DNA of 21,185 bases from Actinomycetota bacterium (GCA_005888335.1 VAWY01000057.1:1-21185), one strand, 5' to 3'; positions 1 to 7,760 are shown, counted from the stretch's first letter. The notes: generated by a model not told the origin, from the sequence alone. Numbers and translations: made by a program.

Positions 1-177
1 CGCGTACCATCTGAAAGCGTGAGCAAGCGCGCCGCAGCCGGCAGGCAGATCGCCGACCCCGTCCGCGCCCGCCGCCTGCGCGAGGACGCCAAGCGCCCGA
101 TGAGCACCAACCTCGCCGAGGGCATCGCACTGAGCCACAAGTTGCTGCGGTTCGTCGGCGTCGCACGTCGCGGGTGA
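1..177 (+). CDS. Small hypothetical protein, possible partner of the downstream nucleotidyltransferase (5' end may lie outside the window)
   Basis: An open frame runs from the first base to a TGA at 175-177. The first in-window start is a GTG at 19-21, which would give a 52-residue protein; the frame is also open upstream, so the real N-terminus may be outside. The product is basic and Arg/Ala-rich, with a C-terminal helix-like stretch containing NLAEGIALSHKLLRF. The stop overlaps the GTG of the next gene by 4 nt (GTGA), so the two are probably translationally coupled. A small basic protein followed by a minimal nucleotidyltransferase is a layout typical of toxin-antitoxin or abortive-infection pairs, but I do not recognise this family by name. 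The function is inferred from context only. Confidence 0.55.
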   Translation, partial: RVPSESVSKRAAAGRQIADPVRARRLREDAKRPMSTNLAEGIALSHKLLRFVGVARRG

Positions 178-653
178 GCGGCCCCGCCTTCGACGAGTTG
201 CTGCGGCGACTCGTCGAAGCCGGCGTGCGCTTCGTGCTGATCGGCGGCCTGGCTGTCAACGCCTGGGGCGTGGTGCGCGGAACGAAGGATCTCGACATCG
301 TGGCCGACCCCGAGATCGACAACCTCAAGCGGCTCGCGCAGGTCGCCGCGACAGCGGGCGGCCAGGTGCAAACCCGCGATGCGTTCATCAGCTCGAGCGT
401 CTCGATCGCCGCGCTGCTCGCCGAGGGAGAGCGCGTCCAGATCGACACCGGGCTCGGCCCGCTCGACGTCGTTCAAGGGCTGCCGGGCGTCCCGCGCTAT
501 GCCGAGCTGCGGTCTCGCGCCACGGAGGCCGAGATCGCGGGCGTCGCGATCAGCGTGTGCTCGCTGGAAGACCTGCGCTCGATGAAGCGAGCGGCCGGCC
601 GCACGCGAGATCTCGCTGATCTCGAGGACCTGGACACCGCGCACGAGGACTGA
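174..653 (+). CDS. MNT-type nucleotidyltransferase (AbiEii/DUF6036-like)
   Basis: 159 residues with a GTG start that overlaps the previous stop codon. The N-terminal half has the minimal nucleotidyltransferase signature: the Gly-Gly pair at residues 24-25 (VLIGGLAVNAWG) followed by RGTKDLDIV, with the metal-binding aspartates at about 39 and 41. A Leu/Arg/Asp-rich C-terminal helix (SLEDLRSMKRAAGRTRDLAD) resembles the conserved K-x-A-x-R-x(2)-D-x(2)-D-L end of AbiEii/DUF6036-like proteins. Such proteins transfer nucleotides to RNA or protein targets and often act as toxin or antitoxin modules. Coupling to the small upstream gene fits a two-gene module. The exact role (toxin, antitoxin or solitary enzyme) cannot be decided from sequence alone. 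A degraded transposition gene lies just downstream, consistent with an accessory patch. Confidence 0.75.
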   Translation: MSGPAFDELLRRLVEAGVRFVLIGGLAVNAWGVVRGTKDLDIVADPEIDNLKRLAQVAATAGGQVQTRDAFISSSVSIAALLAEGERVQIDTGLGPLDVVQGLPGVPRYAELRSRATEAEIAGVAISVCSLEDLRSMKRAAGRTRDLADLEDLDTAHED

Positions 654-818
654 CCGCGCGCCGCGCGATCGCGTGTCGCGCGCCGCCTCCCTGCGTCAGA
701 TGGAAGCGCGGCAGTGCTGCTGCGGACCCGTCGACCCGTGCTTGCGTCCAGCTGAGCGCGGCACCGGGATCAGCGACGCGCACGTTGACATCGACGCCGT
801 GCCGCTACACCCGCGCGC

Positions 819-911
819 GAAGGCGCGTCGTGCTGCTCGGCCCGCCGGGCACCGAAAGAACCACCTCGCGATCGCGCTCTCGATCAGCGCCTGCCTCGGC
901 GGCCACCGCTG
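819..911 (+). pseudogene. Relic of an IstB-like (IS21 family) transposition helper ATPase
   Basis: In one frame 827-853 encodes VVLLGPPGT, the Walker A region of IstB. From 856 the match continues in another frame as KNHLAIALSISACLGGHRW, matching the usual IstB run K-T-H-L-A-I-A-L-G-x-x-A-C-L-x-G. Compared with the expected codons, one base has been lost at 854-855. No start codon, no upstream IstB N-terminus and no downstream Walker B region are recognisable, so only about 90 nt of homology remain. This is a dead insertion-sequence remnant in the gap between the nucleotidyltransferase and the STAS gene. I see nothing else convincing in 654-969. A short frame ending in a TGA at 999-1001 (GKRREVTVDEVLAEADDVL) may be another fragment. 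Confidence 0.6.
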
Positions 912-969
912 GGGGGCAAGCGTCGCGAGGTCACGGTCGACGAGGTGCTCGCCGAGGCCGACGACGTCC

Positions 970-1368
970 TCAGCCGGCGCGCGCAGACGGCGCGGGCCTG
1001 ACCTCGGGCGAGCGGCCGACGCCGAAGCGCGCGAGCGCGTCCGCGCGCGACGCGGCTAGCGCGATGAGGTCGTCGAGGCCGGACGTCGCGATCGTCTTGG
1101 CGACCGCGTCCTCGGCGCCGGCCACGACGAGCTCGCCCCCGGCCGCGCCCGCCCGGAACTGCGCCCACACGAGCGCGCCGAGCCCGGTGGAGTCCAGGAA
1201 ATCGGCATCGCTCAGATCGACCACCAGGCGCCGGCCACCGCTGCCGAGCAGCCCGCCGACCCCGCGGCGGAAGTGCGGCGCGGTCGCCAGGTCGAGCTCG
1301 CCGACGACGGCGAGAATCGACACCCCGTCCTGCAGGCGCTCGACGCAGAGCTGGAACGGCCGGCTCAT
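970..1368 (-). CDS. STAS-domain protein, anti-sigma factor antagonist type
   Basis: 132 residues from the ATG at 1366-1368; the frame is open further upstream, but that part has no family resemblance and overlaps the kinase gene. The protein is a single STAS domain: GELDLATAP near residues 23-31, then VVDLSDADFLDSTGLGALV at about 49-67. Ser60, in the D-S-T-G loop, matches the serine that is reversibly phosphorylated in SpoIIAA/RsbV proteins. Such proteins bind anti-sigma kinases and release a sigma factor in a partner switch. It lies 46 nt downstream of the PAS histidine kinase on the same strand, so the two are probably co-transcribed. AAGGGG sits only 2 nt before the start, too close for an ideal ribosome site. 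The partner kinase or sigma factor is not in the window. Confidence 0.85.
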   Translation of the reverse strand: MSRPFQLCVERLQDGVSILAVVGELDLATAPHFRRGVGGLLGSGGRRLVVDLSDADFLDSTGLGALVWAQFRAGAAGGELVVAGAEDAVAKTIATSGLDDLIALAASRADALARFGVGRSPEVRPAPSARAG

Positions 1369-1414
1369 GACCCCTTGGGAGCCCAAACGCACCAAGACCC
1401 GGAGGGTTGGTCGG

Positions 1415-2938
1415 TCAGGCGGCGGGAAGCGTGAACCAGAACCGGCTGCCCTCGCCGGGCGCGGATTCGAGCCCCATCTCGCAGCCATGGCGCTCGACGA
1501 TCCGCCGGCACATGGCCAGCCCCAGGCCGGTGCCGGGATAGCGCTCGCTCGGGTGCAGCCGCGAGAACAGCGCGAAGACGCGCTCCTGGTGCTCGGGCGG
1601 GATGCCGATCCCGTTGTCGGCGACGGTCAGCCGCCAGCGGTCGCCGTCCCGCGCCGCGCTGACGACGATCCGCGGCTCCTCCCCCTCGGTGAACTTCAAG
1701 GCATTCGCGATCACGTTCTGCAGCACCGCCTCGAGCAGCCGGCCGTCGGCCATCACCACGCCCAGCCCGGCAGGGTCGTGGTCGACACGCCCGCCGCGCT
1801 CCTCGATGCGCGCGCTGAGCGAGTCGAGCACGTGCGCGAGCGCGCGGGCCACCTCGACGCGCTCGCGGCGCATCTCGCCGTGCGACGCGCGCGAGTAGGC
1901 GAACAGCCCGTCGAGCATCCGGCGCAGGCGCTCGGCGCCGCCCCGGATGTGCCCGAGGGCCTCGGCCGCGTCCGGGTCGAGCGACGCGCCGTGACGGTGG
2001 TCGATCAAGTCCGCCAGCCCGGCGATGGTGTGCAGCGGCTCGGCCAGGTCGTGGGCGGCGGCGGCGGCGAAACGCTCGAGCTCGGCGTTGGAGCGCTCGA
2101 GCTCGGTCGCCGTCCGGCGCAGGTCCTCCTCAGCCTCGCGGCGCGTGGTCAGATCGCGGGTGACCTTCGCGTAGCCGATGAGGATCCCGTGGTCGTTGCG
2201 CAGGGCGGTGATGACGACGTTGGCCCAGAAGCCCGAGCCGTCCTTGCGCAGGCGCCAGCCCTCTTCCTCGAAGCGGCCCTCGCGCGCCGCGATCTCGAGC
2301 TCGTGCGCGGGGTGGTTCTGGGCGCACGCGTCGGGCGGGTAGAAGATCGAGAAGTGCCGGCCGATGATCTCGGCCTCGCTGTAGCCCTTGATGAGCTCGG
2401 CGCCGGCGTTCCACGTCCGCACGTGGCCGCCCGCATCGAGGAGGAAGATCGCGTAGTCGCGGATGCTCGCGACGAGCAGCCGGAACTGCTCGAGCTCATC
2501 GTTGACCGCGCCCAGCTCGGCCGAGCGGACGCGCAGCTGCTCCTCGGCGAGCCGCCGGGCGGTCAGGTCGCGCGTGACCTTGCCGAAGCCGGTCAGCCGG
2601 CCGCCGTCGTCGAAGATCGCGGTGATGATGATGTTGGCCCAGAAGTGCGAGCCGTCGCGGCGCACGCGCCAGCCCTCTTCCTCGTAGCGCCCGTCGCGCT
2701 CGGCGATCTCGAGCTCGGCGTCCGGGTGGCCGCGCTCGCGGTCCTCCTCGGTGTAGAAGGTCGAGAAGTGCTGGCCGATGATCTCCTCGGGCGCGTAGCC
2801 CTTGATCCGCCGGGCGCCCGCGTTCCAGGTGAGCACCCGGCCCTCGCGGTCGAGCAGGAAGATCGCGTAGTCGGTCACGGCCTCGACGAGCAGCCGGAGC
2901 TGCTCGGCGATGCGCGGTGCGACCGATGCCTCCTCCAA
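1415..2938 (-). CDS. Soluble PAS-PAS sensor histidine kinase
   Basis: 507 residues with no membrane segment. There are two very similar PAS domains (about residues 12-130 and 148-265), each followed by a PAC-type VTRDLT motif, then a short coiled coil. The HisKA dimerisation helix carries the phospho-acceptor H296 in AAAHDLAEPLHTI. The HATPase domain has an N box (N408, N412), a G1 box DNGIGIP (441-447) and a G2 box GTGLGLA (469-475). The kinase would sense a cytoplasmic signal, possibly redox or a small ligand, and pass phosphate to a response regulator that is not encoded here. The only usable start before the first PAS domain is TTG at 2936-2938, one base after the tRNA-Tyr 3' end; an upstream in-frame stop lies inside the tRNA. 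A GGAGGAGG purine run falls within codons 2-4 rather than before the start, so the true start is uncertain. The STAS gene follows. Confidence 0.9.
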   Translation of the reverse strand: MEEASVAPRIAEQLRLLVEAVTDYAIFLLDREGRVLTWNAGARRIKGYAPEEIIGQHFSTFYTEEDRERGHPDAELEIAERDGRYEEEGWRVRRDGSHFWANIIITAIFDDGGRLTGFGKVTRDLTARRLAEEQLRVRSAELGAVNDELEQFRLLVASIRDYAIFLLDAGGHVRTWNAGAELIKGYSEAEIIGRHFSIFYPPDACAQNHPAHELEIAAREGRFEEEGWRLRKDGSGFWANVVITALRNDHGILIGYAKVTRDLTTRREAEEDLRRTATELERSNAELERFAAAAAHDLAEPLHTIAGLADLIDHRHGASLDPDAAEALGHIRGGAERLRRMLDGLFAYSRASHGEMRRERVEVARALAHVLDSLSARIEERGGRVDHDPAGLGVVMADGRLLEAVLQNVIANALKFTEGEEPRIVVSAARDGDRWRLTVADNGIGIPPEHQERVFALFSRLHPSERYPGTGLGLAMCRRIVERHGCEMGLESAPGEGSRFWFTLPAA

Positions 2939-2939
2939 G

Positions 2940-3021
2940 TGGCGGGAGCAGGATTCGAACCTGCGAAGGCGTAGCCACCTGATTTACAGTCAGGCCCCTT
3001 TGACCGCTCGGGAATCCCGCC
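2940..3021 (-). tRNA. tRNA-Tyr (anticodon GTA)
   Basis: On the minus strand the 82-nt sequence begins GGCGGGA and ends TCCCGCC plus discriminator A, giving a perfect 7-bp acceptor stem. The anticodon arm reads CTGACTGTAAATCAG, so the anticodon is GTA (tyrosine). A long variable arm (class II) follows, as expected for bacterial tRNA-Tyr, and the T arm is GCAGGTTCGAATCCTGC. CCA is not encoded. The gene lies 36 nt after the rpoD stop on the same strand and immediately before the histidine kinase frame. Confidence 0.97.
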
Positions 3022-3034
3022 AGAACGGTGGACC

Positions 3035-3042
3035 AGTCTATA
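3035..3042 (-). promoter_or_regulatory. Possible -10 element for tRNA-Tyr
   Basis: In the short rpoD-tRNA gap the minus strand reads TATAGACT, which contains both TATAGA and the TAnnnT form TAGACT. It lies 13 nt before the first tRNA base. It is the most AT-rich spot in the neighbourhood. No convincing -35 is visible upstream, where the rpoD coding end lies, so the tRNA may instead depend partly on read-through. Confidence 0.35.
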
Positions 3043-3057
3043 AAGGGAGGGGGCGCG

Positions 3058-4230
3058 CTAAGACGCGTCTCGCAGCCGTTGCGCCTCGGGCAGCGACTCG
3101 AGCTTCTTCAGCGTGTGGTTCTCGATCTGGCGGATGCGTTCGCGCGTGACGTTGAACGCGCGCCCGACCTCCTCGAGCGTGCGCGGCCGGCCGCCCGTGA
3201 GCCCGAAGCGCATCTCGATGACCTCGCGCTCGCGCTGCGGCAGCGCGGCCAGCGCGCGGCGGACGTTCTCGCGGCGCAGGTTCTCGTTGGCCATGTCGAA
3301 CGGCGACTCCGACATCTGATCCTCGACGAAGTCGCCCAGCTCGGACTCCTCCTCGTCGCCCACCGGCTTCTCGAGCGAGACCGGTTGCTGGGACATGCGC
3401 AGGATGTCGCGCACCTCGCGCGTCGTGCACTCGAGCTCGCGCGCGATCTCCTCGGGCGAGGGCTCGCGGCCGAGCGACTGGACGAGCCGGCGCTCGACGT
3501 GGACGACCTTGTTGAGCTTCTCGACCATGTGCACCGGGATGCGGATGGTGCGGCCCTTGTCGGCGATCGCGCGGGTGACCGCCTGGCGGATCCACCACGT
3601 CGCGTAGGTCGAGAACTTGTAGCCGCGGCGGTAGTCGAACTTCTCGACGGCGCGGATGAGGCCCAGCGAGCCCTCCTGGATCAGGTCGAGGAAGGTCAGG
3701 CCGCGGCCCAGATAGGACTTCGCGATCGAGACGACGAGGCGCAGGTTGGCCTCGACCATCTGCTGCTTGGCCGACATGTCGCCGCGCTCGATGCGCTTGG
3801 CGAGCGAGACCTCCTCGGCGGCGGTCAGCAGCGGCACCTTGCCGATCGAGCGCAGGTACAGGCGCAGCGAGTCCAGCGACGGCTCGACGGTGAGGTCGAC
3901 CGACGGCTTCTTGGCGTCGTCGGCGTCAGTCTGGTTGCGGCGCGCCTCGGCGGCGGCCTCCGCGCGGGCGGCGGAGTCGACGCCGACCGGCTTGCCGTTC
4001 GCGTCGACGATCTCGATGCCCTGATCGACGAGATGGCCGTGCAGCTCGGCGATCTGCTCCTTGGTGACCTCGACCTCCTCCAGGCAGGTCGTGATCTCCT
4101 CGATGGTGAGGAACCCTCGTTCCTGGCCCTCGACGATCAGCCCCTGGAGCTCATCGAGCTCGTGGATGGGCGCCTCGTCGGCAAGCAATCCTTCAGCCTT
4201 GTCCCTCACGTCAGCGCTCTCCTCAGACAT
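3058..4230 (-). CDS. rpoD: Primary RNA polymerase sigma factor (sigma-70, RpoD)
   Basis: 390 residues with the full primary sigma layout. Region 1.1-like residues lie near 25-75 (GFLTIEEI), followed by an acidic/alanine linker. Region 1.2 is at about 119-150 ([16 protein letters not shown]). Region 2 is at about 158-225, with [19 protein letters not shown] and the -10 recognition/melting helix [19 protein letters not shown]. Region 3 is at about 228-305. Region 4, at about 320-380, has the -35 binding helix-turn-helix [20 protein letters not shown]. It directs core RNA polymerase to housekeeping promoters. The presence of region 1.1 and the near-consensus regions 2 and 4 argue for the main sigma rather than an alternative one. 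The gene is divergent from folE2 and followed by tRNA-Tyr. No strong Shine-Dalgarno precedes the ATG. Confidence 0.95.
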   Translation of the reverse strand: MSEESADVRDKAEGLLADEAPIHELDELQGLIVEGQERGFLTIEEITTCLEEVEVTKEQIAELHGHLVDQGIEIVDANGKPVGVDSAARAEAAAEARRNQTDADDAKKPSVDLTVEPSLDSLRLYLRSIGKVPLLTAAEEVSLAKRIERGDMSAKQQMVEANLRLVVSIAKSYLGRGLTFLDLIQEGSLGLIRAVEKFDYRRGYKFSTYATWWIRQAVTRAIADKGRTIRIPVHMVEKLNKVVHVERRLVQSLGREPSPEEIARELECTTREVRDILRMSQQPVSLEKPVGDEEESELGDFVEDQMSESPFDMANENLRRENVRRALAALPQREREVIEMRFGLTGGRPRTLEEVGRAFNVTRERIRQIENHTLKKLESLPEAQRLRDAS

Positions 4231-4354
4231 GCGTCCGAAGTCTTTGCGTCCTGCAGACCGGTCCGCTCCAATAGTCCGTTCCTCCGCGGTCCAGTTTCGA
4301 CCGTGTCGGCCTTGACCTTGAGTGCTTTCGGCGCCTCGGCGTTACGGGAGGCGT

Positions 4355-4383
4355 GTGATAGCACCATCGTTGCACGGGGGGCA
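4355..4383 (-). promoter_or_regulatory. Candidate sigma-70 promoter of rpoD
   Basis: On the minus strand TTGCCC (4378-4383) is followed after exactly 17 nt by TATCAC (4355-4360), preceded by TGC, an extended -10 motif. It points towards rpoD and would leave an untranslated leader of roughly 115-120 nt. The -10 lacks the final T of the consensus, so this is a candidate only. Confidence 0.3.
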
Positions 4384-4397
4384 AGGGGTTCCGTCGC

Positions 4398-4403
4398 TAC
4401 CGT
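4398..4403 (+). promoter_or_regulatory. Possible -10 box for a leaderless folE2 transcript
   Basis: TACCGT (form TAnnnT) lies 7 nt before the folE2 ATG, a spacing that would place the transcription start at or next to the start codon. No Shine-Dalgarno-like purine run lies at normal distance; the nearest (AAGGGG) is more than 20 nt away. No clear -35 is seen. Confidence 0.35.
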
Positions 4404-4410
4404 CTACGTG

Positions 4411-5403
4411 ATGACCACGCGCACCGTCGCCGCCGACGTACAGGCTAGCCAGCCTACCGTGCACCTCTCGCTGTCGCGCGTGGGGGTGACGGCCGTCGAA
4501 AAGGTCATTCGCCTGAATCACGCGGGGAGCGAGCAGCTGTTCTCCGCCCGGCTGGAGTGCGTCGTCGACCTTGGGCCCAAGCAGAAGGGCGCCCACATGT
4601 CGCGTTTCGAGGAGACGGTCAACGACGCGATCGGCGAGGTCGTGTTTGGCGCTGCCGAGTTCAAGGCCGAGGATCTGGCGCGCCGGATCGCCGAGCTCGT
4701 GCGCCGGCGCCAGGACGCCTTGCGCGCCGAGGTGACGGTCGCGGCGCGCTACCCCGAGCACAAGCCTGCGCCCGTCTCAGGGATCCCGACGCAGGAGATC
4801 TACACGCTGTTCGGCTCGGCGGTGGCCAGCGAGCGGGGCACGCGGCGGACGGTCGGCGTGGCGGCGCAGGGCATGACGGCCTGCCCGTGCGCGCAGCAGC
4901 TCGTGGCCGGGCGCGCGCGCGAGCGCCTCGGCGACGAGGGCTTCTCCGACGCGGAGATCGAGCGCATCTTCGGCGCGGTCCCGGTGGCGACGCACAACCA
5001 GCGCGGCCTGGGGACGCTGCACATCGGCTGCCCGGAGGACTGCTCGACCGAGCTCGATGCGGCGACGCTGCTGGGCATCGTCGAGGACTCGATGTCCTCG
5101 GAGATCTACGAGCTCATGAAGCGCTCCGACGAGGCCGCCGTCGTCGAGAAGGCGCACCGGCGCCCGCGCTTCGTCGAGGACTGCGTGCGCGAGATGCTGC
5201 GCGGCGTCGTCGAGCGCCTGCCCGAGCTCAGCGACGAGCACTTCGTCTCGGCGCGCCAGGAGAACCTCGAGACCATCCACGAGCACAACGTCGTCGCCGA
5301 GCGCTTCGGCCTGCTCGGCGAGATCCGCCACGAGCTGCGTTCGGGCGAGCACATCGCGCACCACACGTCGATGCGCGAGTGGCTCGACGCCGCCGGTCGC
5401 TGA
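4411..5403 (+). CDS. folE2: GTP cyclohydrolase IB (FolE2/MptA family)
   Basis: 330 residues from the ATG at 4411. FolE2 converts GTP to 7,8-dihydroneopterin triphosphate (in MptA, the 2',3'-cyclic phosphate), the first step of folate-type pterin synthesis, using a metal other than the zinc strictly required by FolE. Diagnostic stretches are GAHMSRFEE at residues 60-68, CPC at 158-160 within GMTACPCAQQ, and THNQRG at 194-199. Length is slightly above the usual 260-310. The start is supported by the family-like N-terminus and the TAnnnT box just upstream. The frame is open far upstream, antisense to rpoD, but that part is not protein-like. No other folate genes are adjacent. The short dyad after the stop may be a weak terminator. 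Confidence 0.92.
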   Translation: MTTRTVAADVQASQPTVHLSLSRVGVTAVEKVIRLNHAGSEQLFSARLECVVDLGPKQKGAHMSRFEETVNDAIGEVVFGAAEFKAEDLARRIAELVRRRQDALRAEVTVAARYPEHKPAPVSGIPTQEIYTLFGSAVASERGTRRTVGVAAQGMTACPCAQQLVAGRARERLGDEGFSDAEIERIFGAVPVATHNQRGLGTLHIGCPEDCSTELDAATLLGIVEDSMSSEIYELMKRSDEAAVVEKAHRRPRFVEDCVREMLRGVVERLPELSDEHFVSARQENLETIHEHNVVAERFGLLGEIRHELRSGEHIAHHTSMREWLDAAGR

Positions 5404-5418
5404 TCGCCCATTCGTCCG

Positions 5419-5433
5419 GGGACGCTGCGTCCC
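5419..5433 (+). terminator. Small dyad after folE2, possible weak terminator
   Basis: GGGACG, a 3-nt loop CTG, then CGTCCC form a 6-bp stem 15 nt after the folE2 stop. No T-tract follows, so it may only pause polymerase or stabilise the 3' end. Confidence 0.25.
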
Positions 5434-5472
5434 TGATCAAGTCATGCCGATCACCCGCCGTTGCGTCGCGGG

Positions 5473-7188
5473 ATGCGCCTTCCCGCTCTTGCCGCGATCG
5501 CCACGGCCGCCAGCCTGCTCGTTCCGGTCCCCGCGTTCGCCGACGAGATCATCGTCCGCCGCGAGCCCGGCCTCGACGCCGCCCAGCGCGCCGACGTGCG
5601 CGCCGACGCGGGTGCGCGCCTGGTCCAGCGGCTCACGCTGCCCGACACCGAGGTCGTCCGCGTCCCGGCCGGTCAGGCGGACGAGGCCCTCAGCTCGCTC
5701 GAGGCGGACCCGCGCGTCGTCTATGCGGAGTCGGACGCCGCGACGTGGCGCGAAGCGGCGGTCGACCCGATCGCCCAGCCCGACCTGAGCCTCATTCGCG
5801 CGCAGGACGCGTGGTCGTTCAGCACGGGCACAGGGGTGACCGTGGGCCTGGTCGACTCGGGCGTGACGTTCAGTCACGAGGACCTCGCCGGGCAGTGGTC
5901 GAGCACGGGGATGGACTACGTCGACGGCGGGACACCCGATGACGTCAAGGGCCACGGCACGCACGTCGCGGGGACGATCGCGGCGATCCGCGACAACGGC
6001 GTCGGCATCGCGGGCATCGCGCCGTCGGTCAAGGTGCTGCCCGTGCGGGTGCTCGACGCCAACGGCAACGGGACGCCGTCGGTGATCGCCCAGGGCTTCA
6101 ACTATGCCGGTGACCAGGGCGTGAAGATCGTCAACGCGAGCCTCGGCGGACCGTCGTCGACGACGGTCGAGAACTCGATCACGAGCCACCCGAACACCCT
6201 GTTCGTCGTCGCCGCCGGCAACAACAACGGCGCCAATGACGACACGACGCCCTTCGAGCCGTGCTCGATGAGCGCGGCCAACGTGCTTTGCGTCGGAGCG
6301 ACCGACAACAACGACGCCGTCGCGAGCTTCTCGAACATCGGGCCGACGAGCGTCGACCTCTTCGCGCCGGGCGTGAGCCTCAGCTCGACGTGCCTCGGGA
6401 CGCCCGCGTACTGCACGATGAGCGGCACGTCGATGGCCACGCCGCACGTCACCGCGGTGGCGGCGCTGCTCCTCGCCTACAAGCCCAACGCGACGGTTGC
6501 GCAGCTCAAGCAGGCGATCCTGCAGGGCGCCAAGCCGGTCGCGGCGCTGGCCGGGAAGTCGGTCACCGGTGGACGGCTCGACGCGCTCGGCGCCCTCGGC
6601 GCGATCGGGGCGCCGATCGATCCGGACGGTGACGGTCTGTCTGGCAAGGCCGACAACTGCCCGTCGGTGGCCAACCCCGACCAGCTCGACACCGACCGTG
6701 ACGGCCTCGGCGACGCCTGCGACCCCGACGACGACAACGACGGCGTCGCGGACGTCAGCGACGCGTACCCGCTCGACGCGACGCGCTCGGCGCTCTCGTT
6801 GCCGAGCGATCCGCAGCCCGCGCCCGCGCCCGCGCCGGCCCCGGCGCCCGCGCCGACGACCACGACGACCACGCCGACGGCCACGACGAAGAAGACGGCG
6901 ACCACGACCACGCAGGTCCGCTCGACGCGCACGACCCGCTACCGGGGCATGACCGCGCTGTCGTTCGAGGCCGCGTCGGCGTCGGACGTGCTGGTCACGG
7001 TCCGGCCGCGCGGCAAGAAGGCCGCGGTCGCGCGGCTGACGGTGCACGCGCAGGACGGCGCCAACCGCGTCGTGCTGCGCCGTCGCGACGGCCGCGCGCT
7101 CGCGCGGGGTCGCTACGTCGTGACGCTCGTGAGCATCGTCGACGGCCGGCGCGCGAGCGCCGTGACGGTCCCGGTCACCGTTCGCTGA
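5473..7188 (+). CDS. Secreted subtilisin-like serine protease (S8) with thrombospondin type-3 repeats
   Basis: 571 residues from the ATG at 5473; an in-frame TTG at 5461 would add four residues. The N-terminus is a signal peptide ([20 protein letters not shown], cleavage after AFA). An I9-type inhibitor propeptide follows (about 25-88). The S8 catalytic domain shows Asp128 (GLVDSGV), His164 (GHGTHVAGT), an oxyanion Asn in VAAGNNN near 250, and Ser320 (SGTSMATPH). At about 383-435 lie Ca-binding thrombospondin type-3 repeats rich in D-x-D-x-D-G. They are followed by an Ala-Pro repeat and Thr-rich linker (448-485) and a C-terminal beta-rich, Arg-rich domain (about 490-571). The enzyme is exported, self-processed and probably calcium-stabilised. 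It is convergent with pgsA, with only 6 nt between the stops. No ribosome site is evident. Confidence 0.93.
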   Translation: MRLPALAAIATAASLLVPVPAFADEIIVRREPGLDAAQRADVRADAGARLVQRLTLPDTEVVRVPAGQADEALSSLEADPRVVYAESDAATWREAAVDPIAQPDLSLIRAQDAWSFSTGTGVTVGLVDSGVTFSHEDLAGQWSSTGMDYVDGGTPDDVKGHGTHVAGTIAAIRDNGVGIAGIAPSVKVLPVRVLDANGNGTPSVIAQGFNYAGDQGVKIVNASLGGPSSTTVENSITSHPNTLFVVAAGNNNGANDDTTPFEPCSMSAANVLCVGATDNNDAVASFSNIGPTSVDLFAPGVSLSSTCLGTPAYCTMSGTSMATPHVTAVAALLLAYKPNATVAQLKQAILQGAKPVAALAGKSVTGGRLDALGALGAIGAPIDPDGDGLSGKADNCPSVANPDQLDTDRDGLGDACDPDDDNDGVADVSDAYPLDATRSALSLPSDPQPAPAPAPAPAPAPTTTTTTPTATTKKTATTTTQVRSTRTTRYRGMTALSFEAASASDVLVTVRPRGKKAAVARLTVHAQDGANRVVLRRRDGRALARGRYVVTLVSIVDGRRASAVTVPVTVR

Positions 7189-7194
7189 GCCCGG

Positions 7195-7752
7195 TCAGGC
7201 CGCGGGCTCGCCGGCGCGGCCGCGCTCGCCCAGCCGGCGGCGCAGGCCGAAGAAGTAGTCGACGCCGGAGATCACGGTGATCGCCACGGTGAGGTAGACG
7301 AGCGCGTCAAGCCACGCGGGCGAGCCGTGGACGGCGATGAGCAGGAAGATCGTCGCGACCTGGGTGGCCGTCTTGACCTTGCCCCAGCGGTTGGCGGCGA
7401 TGACCACGCCCTGGCCGCTCGCCGCGACGCGCGACATGGTCACCGCGACCTCGCGGGCGATGATGACCATGGCGACCCACGCGGCGAGGCGGTCGAGCGA
7501 GACGAGCACGACCAGCGCCGCGATGACCAGCAGCTTGTCGGCGACCGGGTCCATGAGCTTGCCGAACGTGGTCACGCTGTCGCGGGAGCGGGCCAGCCAG
7601 CCGTCGACCCAGTCGGTGGCCGACGCGAAGGCGAAGACGACCGCGGCGACGAGGTCGCCGTGCGGGGTCTCGCCGAGCAGCGCGACGACGATCACCGGCA
7701 CCAGCAGGATGCGCAGCATCGTCAGGACGTTGGGGACGTTGGGGGCGAGCAT
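7195..7752 (-). CDS. pgsA: CDP-diacylglycerol-glycerol-3-phosphate 3-phosphatidyltransferase
   Basis: 185 residues with several membrane helices (about 9-27, 33-47, 75-95, 100-117 and 140-165). The CDP-alcohol phosphotransferase signature D-G-x2-A-R-x8-G-x3-D-x3-D is exact: D50, G51, A54, R55, G64, D68, D72, read from DWVDGWLARSRD and GKLMDPVADK. The enzyme makes phosphatidylglycerophosphate from CDP-diacylglycerol and glycerol-3-phosphate at the inner face of the membrane, the committed step to phosphatidylglycerol and cardiolipin. The start lies 21 nt after the coxG stop on the same strand, so read-through from the cox operon is possible, but a TAnnnT box precedes the start. A related family member such as PgsA2 or a phosphatidylinositol-phosphate synthase is less likely given the N-terminal PNVLTMLRI motif. 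Confidence 0.9.
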   Translation of the reverse strand: MLAPNVPNVLTMLRILLVPVIVVALLGETPHGDLVAAVVFAFASATDWVDGWLARSRDSVTTFGKLMDPVADKLLVIAALVVLVSLDRLAAWVAMVIIAREVAVTMSRVAASGQGVVIAANRWGKVKTATQVATIFLLIAVHGSPAWLDALVYLTVAITVISGVDYFFGLRRRLGERGRAGEPAA

Positions 7753-7760
7753 CCGTGCCC

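Noticed and set aside
785..2974. Plus-strand open frame of over 700 codons covering the histidine kinase region
   Set aside because: It is antisense to the kinase and STAS genes. Only the short IstB-like piece near 827-853 has real similarity, and it is broken.
2940..3021. tRNA-Tyr as phage or island attachment site
   Set aside because: No integrase gene and no second copy of the tRNA 3' end is visible in the window; the sequence on the 3' side is a chromosomal-type kinase gene.
3028..4410. Upstream extension of the folE2 frame to 3028
   Set aside because: This part is antisense to rpoD and has no family resemblance; FolE2 similarity begins soon after the ATG at 4411.
7186..7200. Bidirectional terminator between the convergent subtilisin-like protease and pgsA genes
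   Set aside because: Only 6 nt separate the stop codons and no hairpin with T-tracts can be seen there.
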